This document shows, piece by piece, positions 31,840-45,011 of a stretch of 64,000 bases of DNA. The DNA is taken from the NCBI GenBank assembly GCA_963978905.1, contig OZ022257.1, positions 36,609,919-36,673,918 of the forward strand, given 5' to 3'. The stretch is from Trichostrongylus colubriformis. Taxonomy: Eukaryota; Nematoda; Chromadorea; Rhabditida; Trichostrongylidae. A program made the translations under genes and the position numbers. Every line of letters begins with the position of its first letter. Within the stretch, counting starts at the first letter, position 1. The notes beneath the pieces are model-generated. The model searched no databases. It was not told the origin of the DNA and saw only the letters and a list, made by a program, of their open reading frames with translations.

Positions 31840-32160
31840 CTTCGACGGAAAAAATTTTCCTTGACTGGCTTCCCTCCAAATCACTTTTTTTTTCGAACAT
31901 ATTGCACTATTCAGGAAGTATTCAAAAAGCGGCAACCTTGCAGACCCCGGACAGTAAGAACACACTCATATAGTTGAGTTTGAAGAAAGTTATGGCCATT
32001 TGAAGTGAAACACTTCGAAATTTTTCAAAATTTTCCTCGACTGGATACTCTTACCGAAAGCTACGCAACCATTCGGGAAACCAAGCGGCAAATAGATTGC
32101 TCCAAGGGAGTATCGAGAAAACAGTTCACACTTGAAAGGTGGAGTTTGAGTAAAGTTTCA
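31840..32160 (+). repeat. Two divergent tandem units of about 160 bp
   Basis: ATTTTCCT(T/C)GACTGG followed by a GCACTATTCAGG/GCAACCATTCGGG block, an AAGCGGCAA block and a final GAGTTTGA(A/G).AAAG block occurs from about 31850 and again from about 32032. Confidence 0.55.
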
Positions 32161-32199
32161 GGTATTCAGAAAATCCAAATTGTGTACGGGAAAGACACC

Positions 32200-32258
32200 G
32201 CGCCCCATCTGATCGCCGCGTCGCACTGCGGCAGCGACGCGGCGATCAGATGGGGCGC
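32200..32258. repeat. Perfect 25 bp inverted repeat, GC-rich hairpin
   Basis: The arms 32200-32224 and 32234-32258 pair without mismatch around a 9-base loop. The surrounding sequence is not GC-rich. No flanking duplication or known element was recognised. Confidence 0.95.
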
Positions 32259-33378
32259 AGTGAAGCGCATTACATGGCTCCTATTTACGACTTTTACTAT
32301 TTACTTACGACCTGCACGACTTTTATGCCTTCTCCTTTGTCATCAGGAGACGGGCACATTACACATGGTCGGCAACGCTTTCGTTTGGAATATGAGTCTT
32401 TAATTTTATTGGGTTATTGTTTCTCCTAGACGCGCTTGTTTCGGCATTTAAGTACTGAGTCCTGTCAGTTTCATATTTCTCTAATTTTGTCAGGAATTTG
32501 GCCTCAGTATTTTGTCGTAGGCTCCTAATTTCCTTGATGAATCGCATTGGCTGGGTTAAATTCACAGAAATAGTGAACCTGAAGAACGGGGGGGAGGTCG
32601 TATAAAGATCCCCTTTTTTGGGGGCGAGATCGTATTTTTCGAAAACTTCCTCCGACGCCACGGTTGACCTTGCTCGGAGTCCCTGATGAGATAATTATCA
32701 CCTTTGTCTACAATTCTGCAGCGTCCCCGTCCCGGATTACCTTCCTCGTCGGACCTTCACGGGCTTTCCAAATATGAATTGGCATTCAAAATCTTATCCT
32801 ACATCCGTCATGCATTAAAAAGCACTTGAACTTCGTATTCATGCCTGAATACCGCAAATGCCAACTGTCTTCATCACGCATCCATTGCGCACTTTGTGGA
32901 CCAATAACGTTTTCCATAGGGGAATGAAAAAGTAGTAAAAAGTGCCTATTTGAAGCACTTTGAAAAATGAGAATATCAGAAAATTTATGGCAATTCTTTA
33001 CGCCCTTCGTGGAAGCGTTTACCGAGAGACTGAAAAATTAAGCTCTATGGCCGACGTCAGATCTCGTTCTTTTACAGTTCCGCGGTTATAGGATTGACGG
33101 GGACACACCGCACAATCTTAACTCATAACGGACCAAAGCTGTTTTTGCTCTGTTCAATTCGGCCCACACCTTGTGTCAATAGGCCACCCAAAACTGTCTT
33201 TATTGCGGTTTAAATGGAAGCGCCAATTTCTGTGAGCTAAAGTGGATAGGATACGTTTCCGAATATGGAGAACAACATATCTAGCAGTCATTTACATTGT
33301 GAAAACTAGTCCTTATTTTAACACCTCTACTGAACAGACTGAGTCTATGTACAAATAGGAGTTCGGCGCGACAGTTAA
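32259..33378. other. No gene recognised
   Basis: Short frames only on both strands. Confidence 0.4.
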
Positions 33379-33566
33379 AGGCACATTTCACGCTCGCTGA
33401 TAGGTGGAGTAACAGTTGACGACTCCCCATTGGTTGTCGGGGCGCCGGGGGCGGATGACCACTCCCCACTGCAGGCAATAGGGCGTGGAGAGACCGCCTC
33501 CCAGCCGCCAACAACCAGTGGAGAGTCAACTGTTACTCCAAACATCAGCGAGCACGGAATGTGCCT
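33379..33566. mobile_element. Palindromic MITE, short copy (188 bp)
   Basis: The ends AGGCACATTTCACGCTCGCT and the inverse with a GGTGGAGTAAC / GTTACTCC block are shared with 36430-36864. It is flanked by TTAA on the left and TCAA on the right. Confidence 0.75.
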
Positions 33567-35252
33567 TCAACAGATGAGTAACCCCAGTTGAAGAATCATT
33601 AGCACAGATGAATAGATGTCCTGCTAGTCCTTGATTATATCGAAGAAAAGTGTGATTTTCGCGTGGATTTTATAGGGAGCTACTCAAAAATCGTGGTGCC
33701 CCGTATTCCCGAGCACAAGCTGCGCTGGTAAACGATAAATGGTCGATTTCTGAGAAATATTATTGCCTTAACTGCCCCAGAATCATCATGCAATGCACCC
33801 GTAGCGCAATTTGAGGTGTAAAGACTACAATTGCACAGGCCGTTAACAAAGTCAACGCAAGAAGTGAATTTCAAAGTAAGCCGACATTCTGCACTTTATA
33901 TTTTTCGAGTGAAGACTGTTACTGTTCAGTTTGTTAAAACCCTAAAGCATGCTGTCAAAATCTAAACCACCTTTTAGAGAAGAAGGATACCAGAGAGATA
34001 CTTTAATCTTCATGTCCGAAAAAATATGGTGGTAGCAAGTGACCATGGTGCTTTTTCAAAGAAAAACCAAAAATTGAGGTTCCAACCTCGTGCTACATAC
34101 ATCTGTGTTGCATGCGGCGCGTCATGGGTTAACATCGAGAAGTCGCGTGCGAATGTGCGACACCGCAAAATCGCGAGGTCGGACGGCGATACCTTTGGAG
34201 GTAAACACTTTGAGCAGTATATGGGACAAGCGATCCTGTTAACTTTTTTCTGTAATTAGTAAAAATCATGTAAGGTACTATTCTCTCGTAAGCGAGCACC
34301 GATCATACTTTATAGTAAACTGCAGTTTTGTCTTGAAGTCTGATACGCTGTCTCTTCAGTTGCTCTCGATTTTATTTAGTGTTATTTTTTCAACCGCTAT
34401 GTGTTTTCTTCTTATACATGGGCTGTAGGAGCTTCAACACTAAAAAAGGGGACTAGCTTTACACTGATAGCGCTCGACCAAGTGACACCAATATTAACTC
34501 CACTTTTAGAATTCAAATTTGAATGATTCGACACTTCTGCTTATTCATAGGAATTTTTGAAAAGCTGTTTTGAGTGTTCTTCAAGCTCCTTTCTTCTTCG
34601 CGGCTTGCAAAAAGCGTACCAAGAGCAGCCGAAATCTCTGAGTCCCTCTTCCCACTGTATTTTCAAAAGCAATATATTCGGATCATCACGGGTTGAAGAG
34701 CCTCTTAAAGGTCTGAGTGATGCAATTACGTCGCTGACCGCCCTTTTCATTCCACCGACTCCTCGTCATCAGCCAGATTTTCGTAATGGCTTTACACCGC
34801 TCTCGATTCTTAGATTAATGGTTTCCGCCACTTGTGCATCACTCTCTGATAAGAACCACAGGCTTAGTGATGTTCTATTTTATTCGACTGCCATGAAACA
34901 GACCATAATTGCTGTTCATCACATAGGAGATATTCAATTTTCGGACTTCCTTACTGAGTCAAACGCCATTTGTCACGTCATTAATCCTGGGGTCAGATCG
35001 AGAGGGGGATCAAGTTTCAGACCTCTTAAGCTACCCTGGTGTTAACATAGGCCTAGGTAAAACGAGTCTTCGAAGTACTAGGCTTTGGCAGGTAGGCAGA
35101 ACAATAATTTGTCACAATTGTGGCATTTTTATAGATTATTCGTCTTGAGGATACGCACATTGCTCATAATTCTCTATGATTATCATTAAAAGCATACTAT
35201 CTGCCGTTCACCATTGTTACCCATATATGTATGAACTGCTTTATCAAATTAG
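33567..35252. other. No convincing gene; two weak coding-like segments
   Basis: A plus frame at 34026-34259 contains CVACGASWVNIEKSRANVRH, a possible single zinc-finger-like Cys2/His arrangement, before a G|GTAAAC donor at 34201. A minus frame at 34541-34750 contains DFGCSWYAFCKPRRRKELEE. Neither has a second supported exon. I would not call either a gene. Confidence 0.3.
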
Positions 35253-35316
35253 GATGGCCTTTTTCTAAACTTCTGAGTAGACACGAGACTACTCAGAAGT
35301 TTAGAAATAGGCCATC
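35253..35316. repeat. 28 bp near-perfect inverted repeat, hairpin
   Basis: The arms 35253-35280 and 35289-35316 (GATGGCCT.TTTCTAAACTTC against its inverse) pair with one or two mismatches around an 8-base loop. Arm length is compatible with a small-RNA hairpin, but it could equally be a tiny foldback. Confidence 0.9.
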
Positions 35317-36429
35317 TTATTCAGATTTTCAACAGCAAAACCATGTCAAACCAGACACCAGCTCAGCTGATTCGGGCCATCTTTCACCTCCTTTTAGAAT
35401 TTTTGTATCTACTATATCCCGACTCGCTATTGTTATTTGTTCCTTCGCCATCACTCCACTTCATTTTATTTCTTTTTTTACATTTCTCCGTGCGTCTTTT
35501 TGTTCGGAATGTGTTTCCTTCGTAGTAGAGTATCAGATGTCGAAATTCCTTTATCAAACATCCGCTTCATTCGGACAACTGAGCTTTTTATGTTGTGGTA
35601 CACAGATGGTACTGAGGCCTCGACAGTCTTTTTGACAATTTGTCAAAAATGCGAACCGAAAGCGATACTCTGGCACGATATTTTGACATGGCATTTTGCT
35701 CATATCAGGACAGTACTGATTCATCAATACATAGCTCACTCAAGCATTATAAATCATCGCGTACTCTGTTTGTCATGCGTGGGAAATATCCGGCAGGTTT
35801 AATCTTCTATATTACTTATAAGCGCAGTTTTATGAAGAATTTGCCAAACGTCATTCCCATCGTACCATTTTATCGTATTCTTTAATTATTTTCGTTATGA
35901 TTGCGATGAACACTGAAGCTCTAATCGGCGTGTCTAGTCAGAGGAACGCACTTCAAGAAAAGATATTCGTAGAAGATCACTTTGCTTTGCAGGTGTTTTG
36001 CGCTTTGCTGCTATGGAGCACGGCGGCGTATCTACTTACAATTATCTAAATATTTAGCTGTGAGAACAGGTGTTCTCGCGTCCGAGTATGGCGGATAATG
36101 TCTACTCATCTCGATCAATCAAATAACGTCGGAACTTTATGTTCTTGGCTTGCATCATCGCATCTTACTAATACCCGTTTCTTATGCAAGGGTCCCTGCT
36201 TGAAGAGACAGATCGTCGTCCTAGTCTTTCTTCTCAGGGCTACAAGAGGCATTCTATTGTATTATAGCCCTGAATAGTTAACAGTTTCTCCTGAGTGGTC
36301 CCATCCAACACTGTCGTATTTGGGGATCCCTAAGGTGAAACCCATCTCTATCGCTGTTTTCAAAGCGAAGACCTACAAGTAGCTCGCCAAGCTCTATCAT
36401 GGAGGGTGTATATACTCCGAATACATTAA
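35317..36429. other. No gene recognised
   Basis: Several hydrophobic plus-strand frames overlap at 35343-35885. They shift frame repeatedly and resemble no family I know. A decayed membrane-protein gene cannot be excluded. Confidence 0.3.
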
Positions 36430-36864
36430 AGGCACATTCCACGCTGCTGAGGGTGGAGTAACCAATTGACTCTCCTTCGGGGGTGGGGTCCACGAGGTCG
36501 AATTTCCGCTTCGCGGCGTTTCACTCGCGGCGCCCCCGTACGACTCGCCGTATCGATTGCCCTTGATCGGCCGGCTGAGCGTGACTGCGTCACGTCTGCG
36601 CTTTCCACCCATACCACACTGCCTCGCTTGAAGTCTGCCATGCCCTGCCACTGGCACTCGCACCCGCTGTGCCGCTCATCGCGCGCGGCCCGCGGAAATT
36701 CGACCTCGTGGACCCCACCCCTCCTTCGGTTGTCGGCGGTCGGGAGGCGCTCTCTCCTCACCCTATTGCCTGCAGTGGGGCGTGGAGAGACCGCCTCCCA
36801 ACCGCCGACAACCAATGGAGAGTCACTTGGTTACTCCACCCATCAGCAAGCGCGGAATGTGCCT
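36430..36864. mobile_element. Palindromic MITE, long copy (435 bp)
   Basis: Ends AGGCACATTCCACGCTGCTG and inverse; internal GGGGTCCACGAGGTCGAATT and its inverse. TTAA lies on the left and TCAA on the right, as in the 188 bp copy. The frames of 79-136 codons across it on both strands are palindrome shadows. Confidence 0.8.
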
Positions 36865-37288
36865 TCAAGGGTATAGCATGGCGTCGAGGAAATTTCCGAA
36901 AAATATGACTACACCACAAAAGGGGGTCTCCGGTAGAGTCCCCCTCGAAACTTCATGAAAAATGAATGCTACAATATGCGATTATCGTTTGATGGTTTTT
37001 TTTTTCGAGAATTGCACAACTGCCCAAATTTTCACAACGGTGCGAGTGCGCGGCTCCATTGGCTCCCTCCAAGGGCGCGTGGGTGTCGAGGATTTAGCGA
37101 TGAAATTTGGAAAAATAGGACTTCTTTTGCCTAACCCGAAATGCGACATCATCTCAGCCTGCCCCTGGCCTCCTGTCGTTCGTGCACTTCCTGATCCCTG
37201 AGATGTAGGCTTTTGACTGGGGCATATAGGATGCACTATACGATACAATACTGCACTATACAGGGAGTATTCCGCACGTGTGCAAGAT

Positions 37289-37593
37289 GAGCTTGCATGG
37301 GTGGGGGAAATACGCCAAAAAATCGCGTGGCTGCCAGCGGCGAGAGGCGCGGCGGGTGCGAGTGCTAGTGGCAGTGCTGGCAGCCTTCAAGCGAGAGAGT
37401 GTGGCAAAGGTGGGGAAGGCAGGGTGGCGTGGCTGGAGGAGGCAGTGTGGCATGGCAGGAGTGCAGAAGTGACGCAGCCATGCTCTGCCGGGCTCCCAAC
37501 AGCAAAATCGGTTCGCAAGTCGTTCTGGTGGTGCCGCGAGTGCGGTGCCGCTGACGCGATTTTTTGGCGTATTTCCCCCCACCCAGCTTGCAT
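37289..37593. repeat. Foldback with about 40 bp arms
   Basis: AGCTTGCATGGGTGGGGGAA... at 37290 is inverted at 37555-37593. The GC-rich interior carries CAGCCAT/GGCAGGGTGGCGTGG blocks. It probably belongs to a TA element starting at TA|CAGGGAGTATT (37259-37271), whose other end I could not find. Confidence 0.65.
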
Positions 37594-37600
37594 AGATCCA

Positions 37601-40349
37601 GCAGATAAGTATCAACTCGCACTATAAAAGAAGAGAGTCCATTCTCAGAACAGATCTGCGTCTCAGGGCATGTGCATGGTGGCTCTTCGTCCGAGTTGTA
37701 CCGCTCTATCCTACACCGTGCTTGCGCCGCGTAACATCGTACCAACCGGCTTTTTTAAATCTGTACCTCACACCAGAAAATGGACTTTAGTTTTCAAAAA
37801 TTTGCCTATGATATAGATTCATATCCTAAAGTGTAAGTGTAATTAGTAATCAAAACTCGAAAATGTGAGAAGTGCCGCACCTATTCTATTCTGCTTCAGG
37901 ATCAAAAGATGTTTCTCGTTGAGCTGCATCAGTGTCATGGACATACACAGATCTGTGAAGTGCAGGAATCATGGCAGTACGGGATGCGCTCGTTTGGAGG
38001 CGGGTTGTGCCAGAAAGCGTCAGTGCGCCCGCGTTGAGCCTTGCTTGGAGCTCTTTCTTCTATCCTGAAGGCACCACATACTACTGCTTGGATTCCCAAC
38101 GCTTGCATGATTTCCGCAGTAAGGTATGTTTGGTGCACCCTGCCTTTTATTAGGAACCGTGCTGCAATGTGTGCAGTAAAGGCAAGATCAATCAGGCTGA
38201 TCCCCCAGAAAGGCCTGAAGAACAGATTTTCGCACGGTCAACCTTCCCTCAACGAAGGATTTTGAGAAAGTTTTTACATGAAAGCTGTCGAATCGACAGA
38301 AGCTTTTTCCATTCATTGCGAGAAAGACGTTCGCCTTCTGTATGCATGGAATTATCTCGCGTTTCTACAAATACACTTCTGCCTAGTCTCTCCTGAGAGA
38401 AATCTGCGAGTTACTGTTTCAGTTTCTGATTTTTCTCCCATAACATACTTTCACCCAAAGCATTCTTCTCTAAGTAGCAGATGATCATCATTTGCTTAAA
38501 TATTTTCGCTACCAGTTGGTGCCTACATACTACAACGACAGCTGGTCAATGTTGATTATGCAGGAATGTTCCTCTGTCATGAACAGCTCTTTGGTCCATA
38601 TGCCATGCATGCTTTGTTTTCCAGGTTTCGAACTCCCGCACACTTCTTCTACCTTCTATAATTTTTTATTATATTTTATAAGGATTGTGAAGATGGCGTA
38701 GCGATAAGTTGCACCGCTTTGATCTAAAATCTAATTCAACCATCCTCCTGAAGGCAGACGTAGCACGACACATTCTAAGACAGATTGCTGAATATTTACT
38801 CACATCTTTTTTTAATTATTCTCTCTTATCGCCATGTCGTTGTCCTCTTCAACTCATCTTCTCAATGTATTATGCACATTTCATTTTCAAAATGGTGCCC
38901 TTAAAACAGCATTGTGAAAATTAGAATTTTTTCAACTTTATATTAACCACAGTACTTCCTTCGGAGACTATTCCATACTCTGAGTAATGCGAAACGCCAT
39001 ATTTCTATGGACCCCATTTAAACATCAACGGCGAGGTTCCAGTATTAATTTTCAATGTTATGCAAGAATGCTATTCATAACCGTAACCTACACGGTCGGT
39101 TTCCTGATATGCAGCGGCCCGCTTGAAGACACCGGAAGGGGTATTTGGCAGATTGTGGAATATGAAAGTCGGGGTGTTCAGCGAAAGAGCGAAATCAAAC
39201 GGGGAAAAAAACCCTGAAATAAGAACCCGAAAACACCTCTCTCCTCTCGCGCCTATCTGTGTCGCTCGCTAGCCAAGGATGGACTGCAGACGGGTTAGAC
39301 GCAAAATCAGTCGACCGCGATCGTTCTCCAATCCTCGCCAGCAACTCGCACGGCTGATGAAGTGAAGCACATAAGGCCGTGCTGCAGGGCCGTGATAAGA
39401 CCCCGAGACGAGCTCCATCCATCACCCCTTCTAGAGTGTTTCGAGAGAACATGTATTCCCAGTCCTCACTTTCTCGTTACCTCTACTGGTGCCTCCAAAG
39501 CCGCGTTCATACTTTGCACCGGGAGGCGTAGCTGCGTTCACAAGCAGGAGACAGAGTGGCACGGGAAAGGTGCAGAGGCGATGCAGGCAAAGATACAGGG
39601 TCGCACAAGCGGAGACACAGAGAAACGCAGACACGCCCTGCCGTAGACACCTCAAAGTACGAATTTCGATACTTCGATATCACAAATTCAAATCCAAAAT
39701 TGTGTAGTTCAAAAAATGTGCCCCGTTTTGAGTAGCCTAGTTTAGGAGACCATAAGCCTGCTCAAACCATGTGAAACCCATTAGATTTAGCATAACTGCC
39801 CACAAACCATGAGCAAAACTTATACTTGCGCTCGAAAACTGTTTCCTTAAAATCCAAAAATGTTCAGGCGCATTTTTAGAATTCTTTTCTTTCGAAACGA
39901 TCGTATCTATAAGGCGGAATTATTCGAAAGGAGCAAAAATGCTAGCTCATTTTGAACACACCATTATTCACATGGAAATTTGCATCTGGTATTCAATAAT
40001 TTATTGAATAGCTCATATTACGATGTGAGGGTATGCGTCATCGTAAGGAATTTCCGGATTTCGACAAACCGTAGTCAAATTTCGTTGTAGGGATTGTAGG
40101 GTACTATTGCAATGTGCAGAGGCGGTACGCGGAATTTGTACTAGACCACCATCTACGTACGATAGACCATCAAAGAGTGACAGGAGGATGCACCTTTTGA
40201 ACTCTTCGCCTTTTTAGAAGAATAGTTGCATGGCTATTCTCCTTCCAATCTTTGCTTGGCGAAATCTTTTCTGAAGCTACTCCTCATATGTCGAGCTATA
40301 CCTGATGCGCTTCCTTTTGGCCTGTGCTGAAAAAGCTCGCTATGCTATG
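37601..40349. other. No gene recognised; holds a copy of repeat E near 39105-39165
   Basis: A plus frame at 37971-38153 ends ...FRSK|GTATGT and could be an exon, but it has no partner and no family. Repeat E (GACACCGGAAGGGGTA) lies at 39127-39142. Confidence 0.35.
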
Positions 40350-40408
40350 TATTTTTATGATAAAGCATTTTGTCTGGGCAAAACGGCAGAACTTTTTGAC
40401 CAACCTAG
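40350..40408 (-). mobile_element. Solo mariner terminal sequence
   Basis: On the minus strand this begins CTAGGTTGGTCAAAAAGTTC after a TA at 40409-40410, the form of a mariner TIR. The sequence to the left has no recognisable transposase and no opposite end was found. Confidence 0.5.
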
Positions 40409-40410
40409 TA

Positions 40411-42659
40411 TGGTCGTGAGGACGCTGCTTCGTTAAGTGTTCGGTGAAGAGCAAAATGAAAATACAAAGAAACCAACTCTGACTAGTAGTTGTTCGGCAA
40501 CATCTAACAGTCAGACAGGTTTCCTCGTAAGTACTTGTGTGTGTTACGTATTTTTTGAGGTTTGCACAAGTTTTGTGCGGTTGCACAAGTTTTGTGCAGC
40601 CCGTCAAAAAATGAATGGTATGAACTGCTCTACGCAACATTTCCACGGGATCAGCTGACATCTGTTTCAGTGACATCCGAAATCTTTCCGACACGATTTA
40701 TTATTCTAGCGAAAGACATATGGATAAGTCACTAGTTCTCCGATGGGCGACTTCTTCAGTCGATCCTTGTCATATATTGATATCAAAGGCACTACTCTAC
40801 AAAGATGCGGAATGCTGAGATTCTCTTCTCTCGGTTATGGCAGGCAACAAGTCATCAACAGTAATTTTCTAATTCTGAAATATGGCTGAATCCGCAATAT
40901 AATTTATACCTATTACCGTTTGACGATTGCACCTCTCAAATATTAAATGAGTGAAACCATAATACTGTACGGGTATTAACAGAATGTGAAAACCGCTTCA
41001 CGAGCACCCATTGTATAGTTAGTCATGAGGTGGCGTTGCGCTCGACCCATCACGCGATTTTCTGACTTCTCTCACTCGAAACAGTGGAATTTCCTCGAAA
41101 CCCACTTCCTTCAGCTGATGGTAAGGAGACATGCAATTCAGGAAAATGCAAAGAATGAAGTGCTCATGATTACGGTGATCATGTTTGCAGAAAATGGCTT
41201 CAAAAACTGACATTAGGAACTGTCATGGGAGTCGATTGTTTCGTTAATGACCAATGAGAACGAGAGGGAGAACAGACTTCCCAGTACTCTAAACATTCCT
41301 GGAAATCTCTCCTCACTACGAGCCGAAAAACGCGTGGTGACTTCACAATCCTTGCAATAGATTCGATGAGCACCCAAAAAAAGGCATCGGCAGTAGTATT
41401 ATGTGGATCGTGATTGGATCTCGCAATATGGCGTTCAAGGCAAGGTCGCCTTACATATGTAGCAGGGTTTTGAGATGATTACCCTCATGCGCATTCTTCA
41501 AACAATCTCTCTGCGGCTCAGCTGCATGGCGCGACCCTAGCTCGCATGCCGCACGCTGCACGTCACACGCCGCGTTGCAAAACTCTGTTCGATAACTCCC
41601 GTGCTTACTGGAGGGAGGGGCGCGGTTTGATCGTCACTGGTAGTCAAGCGCTGGGGGCGTGTTTTCCGCTTTTTTTTTCAAGTGAGGAGGCATGACGAAA
41701 CCTCATAGCGCCCAACAAGCAACGGCGATAAGCAAGCTCTCTTTCTGCGAGTACCCTAGAATTCTGAATATGGTCCTTCATCAATTGCTCTAAGTTAGTT
41801 CCTAACTTTGCCGGCAGCTAGCAATTTTCCTCATAGAAATTTTTCTTCGATTGATTCTTTCACACCAAACTATTGGTCAAAAACACATTCCTAATGTATA
41901 GTTGGGGGCTTTAGCGTGCGCGAAAAAAAGTTGAGTGGGCTGAAGGGCACTCAACTGAGGAATAAAATCAAGGAAAGTTTTCAAAATGCCTGGGAATAGG
42001 CCTTCCTAATCATGAAATCGTGCACGCTTCTTCCAATGATGTCAAAGGCAGGCGGCGGTGGACTTTGAATGATGGGCGCTTTGTGATTTACAGTTGTGCG
42101 CACATCTCAAACCATCACAATTTCAAAGCTGCAAGATGTACAGTCTGCGTCCCCAATTGGCTCTACACACGGAGGGATTAAATATACTCAAATTATTCAG
42201 AAATACACCTTGAATTAAGTGCAGTTTCAGCACGAGTGGATAATGTCCGCAGTTCATCAGCTCATTAATCCCAATGGCATCAACTAGGGGAGGGTTGTCC
42301 GAGGAAAAACGAAGTAAACGTCACTCTGTCACCACGATTTTTAGCTGCTTCTTCCTTCCAGACACATGCTCACAATTAATTGCGAGACATTGCACCCATT
42401 ATACTGTACTCTCATCTAAAATTGGCAGTAGTATTTCATACTGCGCTGGTTTGGTAAACAAAAGAAAAGTCATTGTCCTTGAAGCAGTCCTTGTTGAATC
42501 AAATCAATTTAGCTTTTGTACTCTGAATTGCCCAAACAATTATAATTAGACTTCCAATCATCATCGGATTTCGCTGACACTATGAGATACCGAACCTTCT
42601 TATAACCCCGCCCACTGAAGACAGGTCTCTTTCGATGGCCGTAGTAGGGGTTGTTGAGG
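40411..42659. other. No gene recognised
   Basis: Frames are short. A small GTTTGCACAAGTTTTGTGCG type repeat near 40560-40598 is the only local feature seen. Confidence 0.4.
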
Positions 42660-42775
42660 CCGAATATGAAAAGAAAGTCGGAGTACGTTTCAGTACAAAG
42701 GTGGAAATGAAACGGAGCAGGACGGTCGAAAACTCGAAAAGTGATTCATTCTTCCCACCGTTGATTCCGGAAGAC
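42660..42775 (+). repeat. Dispersed repeat D, copy 2
   Basis: Matches 27236-27345 in order and orientation. Confidence 0.5.
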
Positions 42776-43328
42776 ACGATAAAAAGGGCGAGCCACGTTG
42801 AAGCCACATGCAATCTTCCTACACCCTAACTTTCATCTGAGTGACTCATTGAGATGGAGCCTCTTTCTTCCGGTTCGCTGATCATTAAGAACTGAACTGA
42901 TTCCTATGACAGCTTTTGGATGACAACTGGATGGCAATTTTTAGACCTATTTTTCAGAAGCACGAAGTAGTAGCCTTTTAACCTGGTCTAAGTTTTTACC
43001 AAAGTATGCTCTTTTATCCTTTTCTTGTATGCATGTCATACCTCTGAAGGAAGGACAGCTAAAGGAAGACGCTTGATTTTTGAGTGAATTCCACAGTTTA
43101 AGTAAGAGAGGCTTGAATCGCCGCGTCTTCTGTGGCGTGATGCGCTACATACGCGGCGACTTCATGGGCTAGGGACGATGGAACCGCCAACGACACCTAA
43201 CAGTACATTTCGTTAGCACTGTTCCTTGTCGGACTGAATGAACTATGTCACCTAAAAACCCTTCAACGTAGGCTCAACTTGGACAGTTAACAAAGGCTCC
43301 TATCAAGGCAGCAGTAGCGATAATTTGA

Positions 43329-43679
43329 GTGTTCACAGATGGAGAATATGTTTATGGTGCCGATGAACACCAGTCAAGTGCCTTTGATGTGACCTCTAGT
43401 TCTTTGTGTCGAAGACGATATCCTGATACTGGTCTATTCTGGAATGTGAAAATAGAGATGCGAAGTTTCAGTGAAACAAAGGGCAGTAGTGAAATAAACC
43501 ACAAAAATCTAAGAAAATCCACAAAATTCGCCATTCCATTCGCAAAGAACATAGGCCATTCCTCATTTTTTCTCATTCCCCCTAACGGTACTTGCAGCGA
43601 CATTCGAAGGGAATTTTCAAACTTCGCGCTTTCTGACTATAGCTTGAGGATGTTCAGTGGTGAAGCCCTTTGTGAATGA
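43329..43679 (+). other. Isolated 116-codon open frame, uncertain
   Basis: It is open from an acceptor-like GTTCACAG at 43340 to a TGA, with reasonable codon choice (EYVYGADEHQSSAFDV, CSDIRREFSNFALSDYSLRM). No second exon, family or polyadenylation signal was recognised, so chance is possible. Confidence 0.2.
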
Positions 43680-44254
43680 GTCAACTCAGCAAAACCATTC
43701 TTCTTGTAAAACGTACACAGTGACCACGTGACTTCATCAGAAATTCATTTGATTCTAATTCTCTCAGCAAATTGGAGAATTGGAGAAGGAGGCAATTGTA
43801 ACTCGAATAATTTGAAATTCTAGGCAAACATCGCTCAGGGAAAGTAACGGAGCAGTTCATTTGTATGCAGCTCTTCTGCGCTCATGCTTTCGAGGCTCGT
43901 TAATGTTCTGAAGTCGAAAGGCAGACAAAAACTGCAAAAGTAGGGGAAATTTTGCAACGGTAGTACTTTGGTGCGCTAATTACGTACTGCTGCGTAATTG
44001 CTGAGGCCGTGTTGGAGGCGGGCTTCTTTGATACAACCTTTGAATGTTCTCATGTTGTGTTGTTGTTTTGTTGCTGTTTGCTGCGGGCTTCACTTGATTC
44101 ACAGCATTCTGCGACTTCTTCCGGATCGCGTTTCTGGTGCTCTAATTGGTCTTTGTGTCGGATTTGCTTCGTGCATTGACTGCTCTCGTGATTCCGTTCG
44201 GGCTTCGTCACCATCCATTTTTTAGTACATAATTGGAGATGTTATCAAATCTCT

Positions 44255-44395
44255 TCGCTACTTGTTGTTTCACTTATCTCACATCATTGTGATTGGATGA
44301 AACACACCTCACGAAACAACTAATAACATCGCCTCTAGCGAGCAACTTGAAACGGTGATGGTACAGCTCAAGGAGATGCGTGGAAAATGTGAAGA
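44255..44395 (+). repeat. Dispersed repeat C, copy 1
   Basis: GTTGTTTCACTTATCTCACATCAT, ACACACCTCACGA and CAAGGAGATG align with 60385-60525. Confidence 0.55.
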
Positions 44396-45011
44396 AAGAG
44401 CACAAGGCCCGTATAGTGGTTCGCTAGCACCACTTTACGCACGTGCAATCGTAGCAAGATATGAAAAGAGTCCATATCAGCTAGTTTTCAGTTTGAATTC
44501 CATAGTTATTTGAGTATTCATCCACGCTGATTCCCGTGAATAATAGATACCGCGATCGGTAAATTTTGGAGGTCTTTCTGTACATGAGATTCGTTTTTAT
44601 ACTGGACCAACGAAGTAGCTATGGGCGTTGGCCGGTTTCGTTGTAAATCGCGCCATGCATGAGGCTTCCATCGAAGATGCATTCGTGAAAAGGGTGACTA
44701 TTCTCGTGTTCGTTTTGAATTGAGCGTTTGGCTGCAGAAGGATGACATCTTGTTCACAATCCACAATTCCAAGAGAACCAAGGGATCAGCCAGCTTTGAC
44801 TCTGTCCACCTTTTGCTTTATAATGTATCCTCTCCACAAAATCATCTTGAACATCTCAAAACAATTCGTGTCTCACCTTGTTTCCTATTTGTGTGGTGCT
44901 GATTCCTGTTCCTTCCAGTTTTTAAATCAAGATTGAAGTGAACATTAGTTCTGCACTCGAACCCGACTGGTCATTTCTACCACATCATCTTTTTACACTT
45001 TGGATCTTACA

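Noticed and set aside
34557..35045. 162-codon plus frame as a gene
   Set aside because: No family, no splice context, and a competing coding-like frame on the other strand.
36426..36876. Overlapping frames of 79-136 codons on both strands
   Set aside because: Shadows of a 435 bp palindromic MITE.
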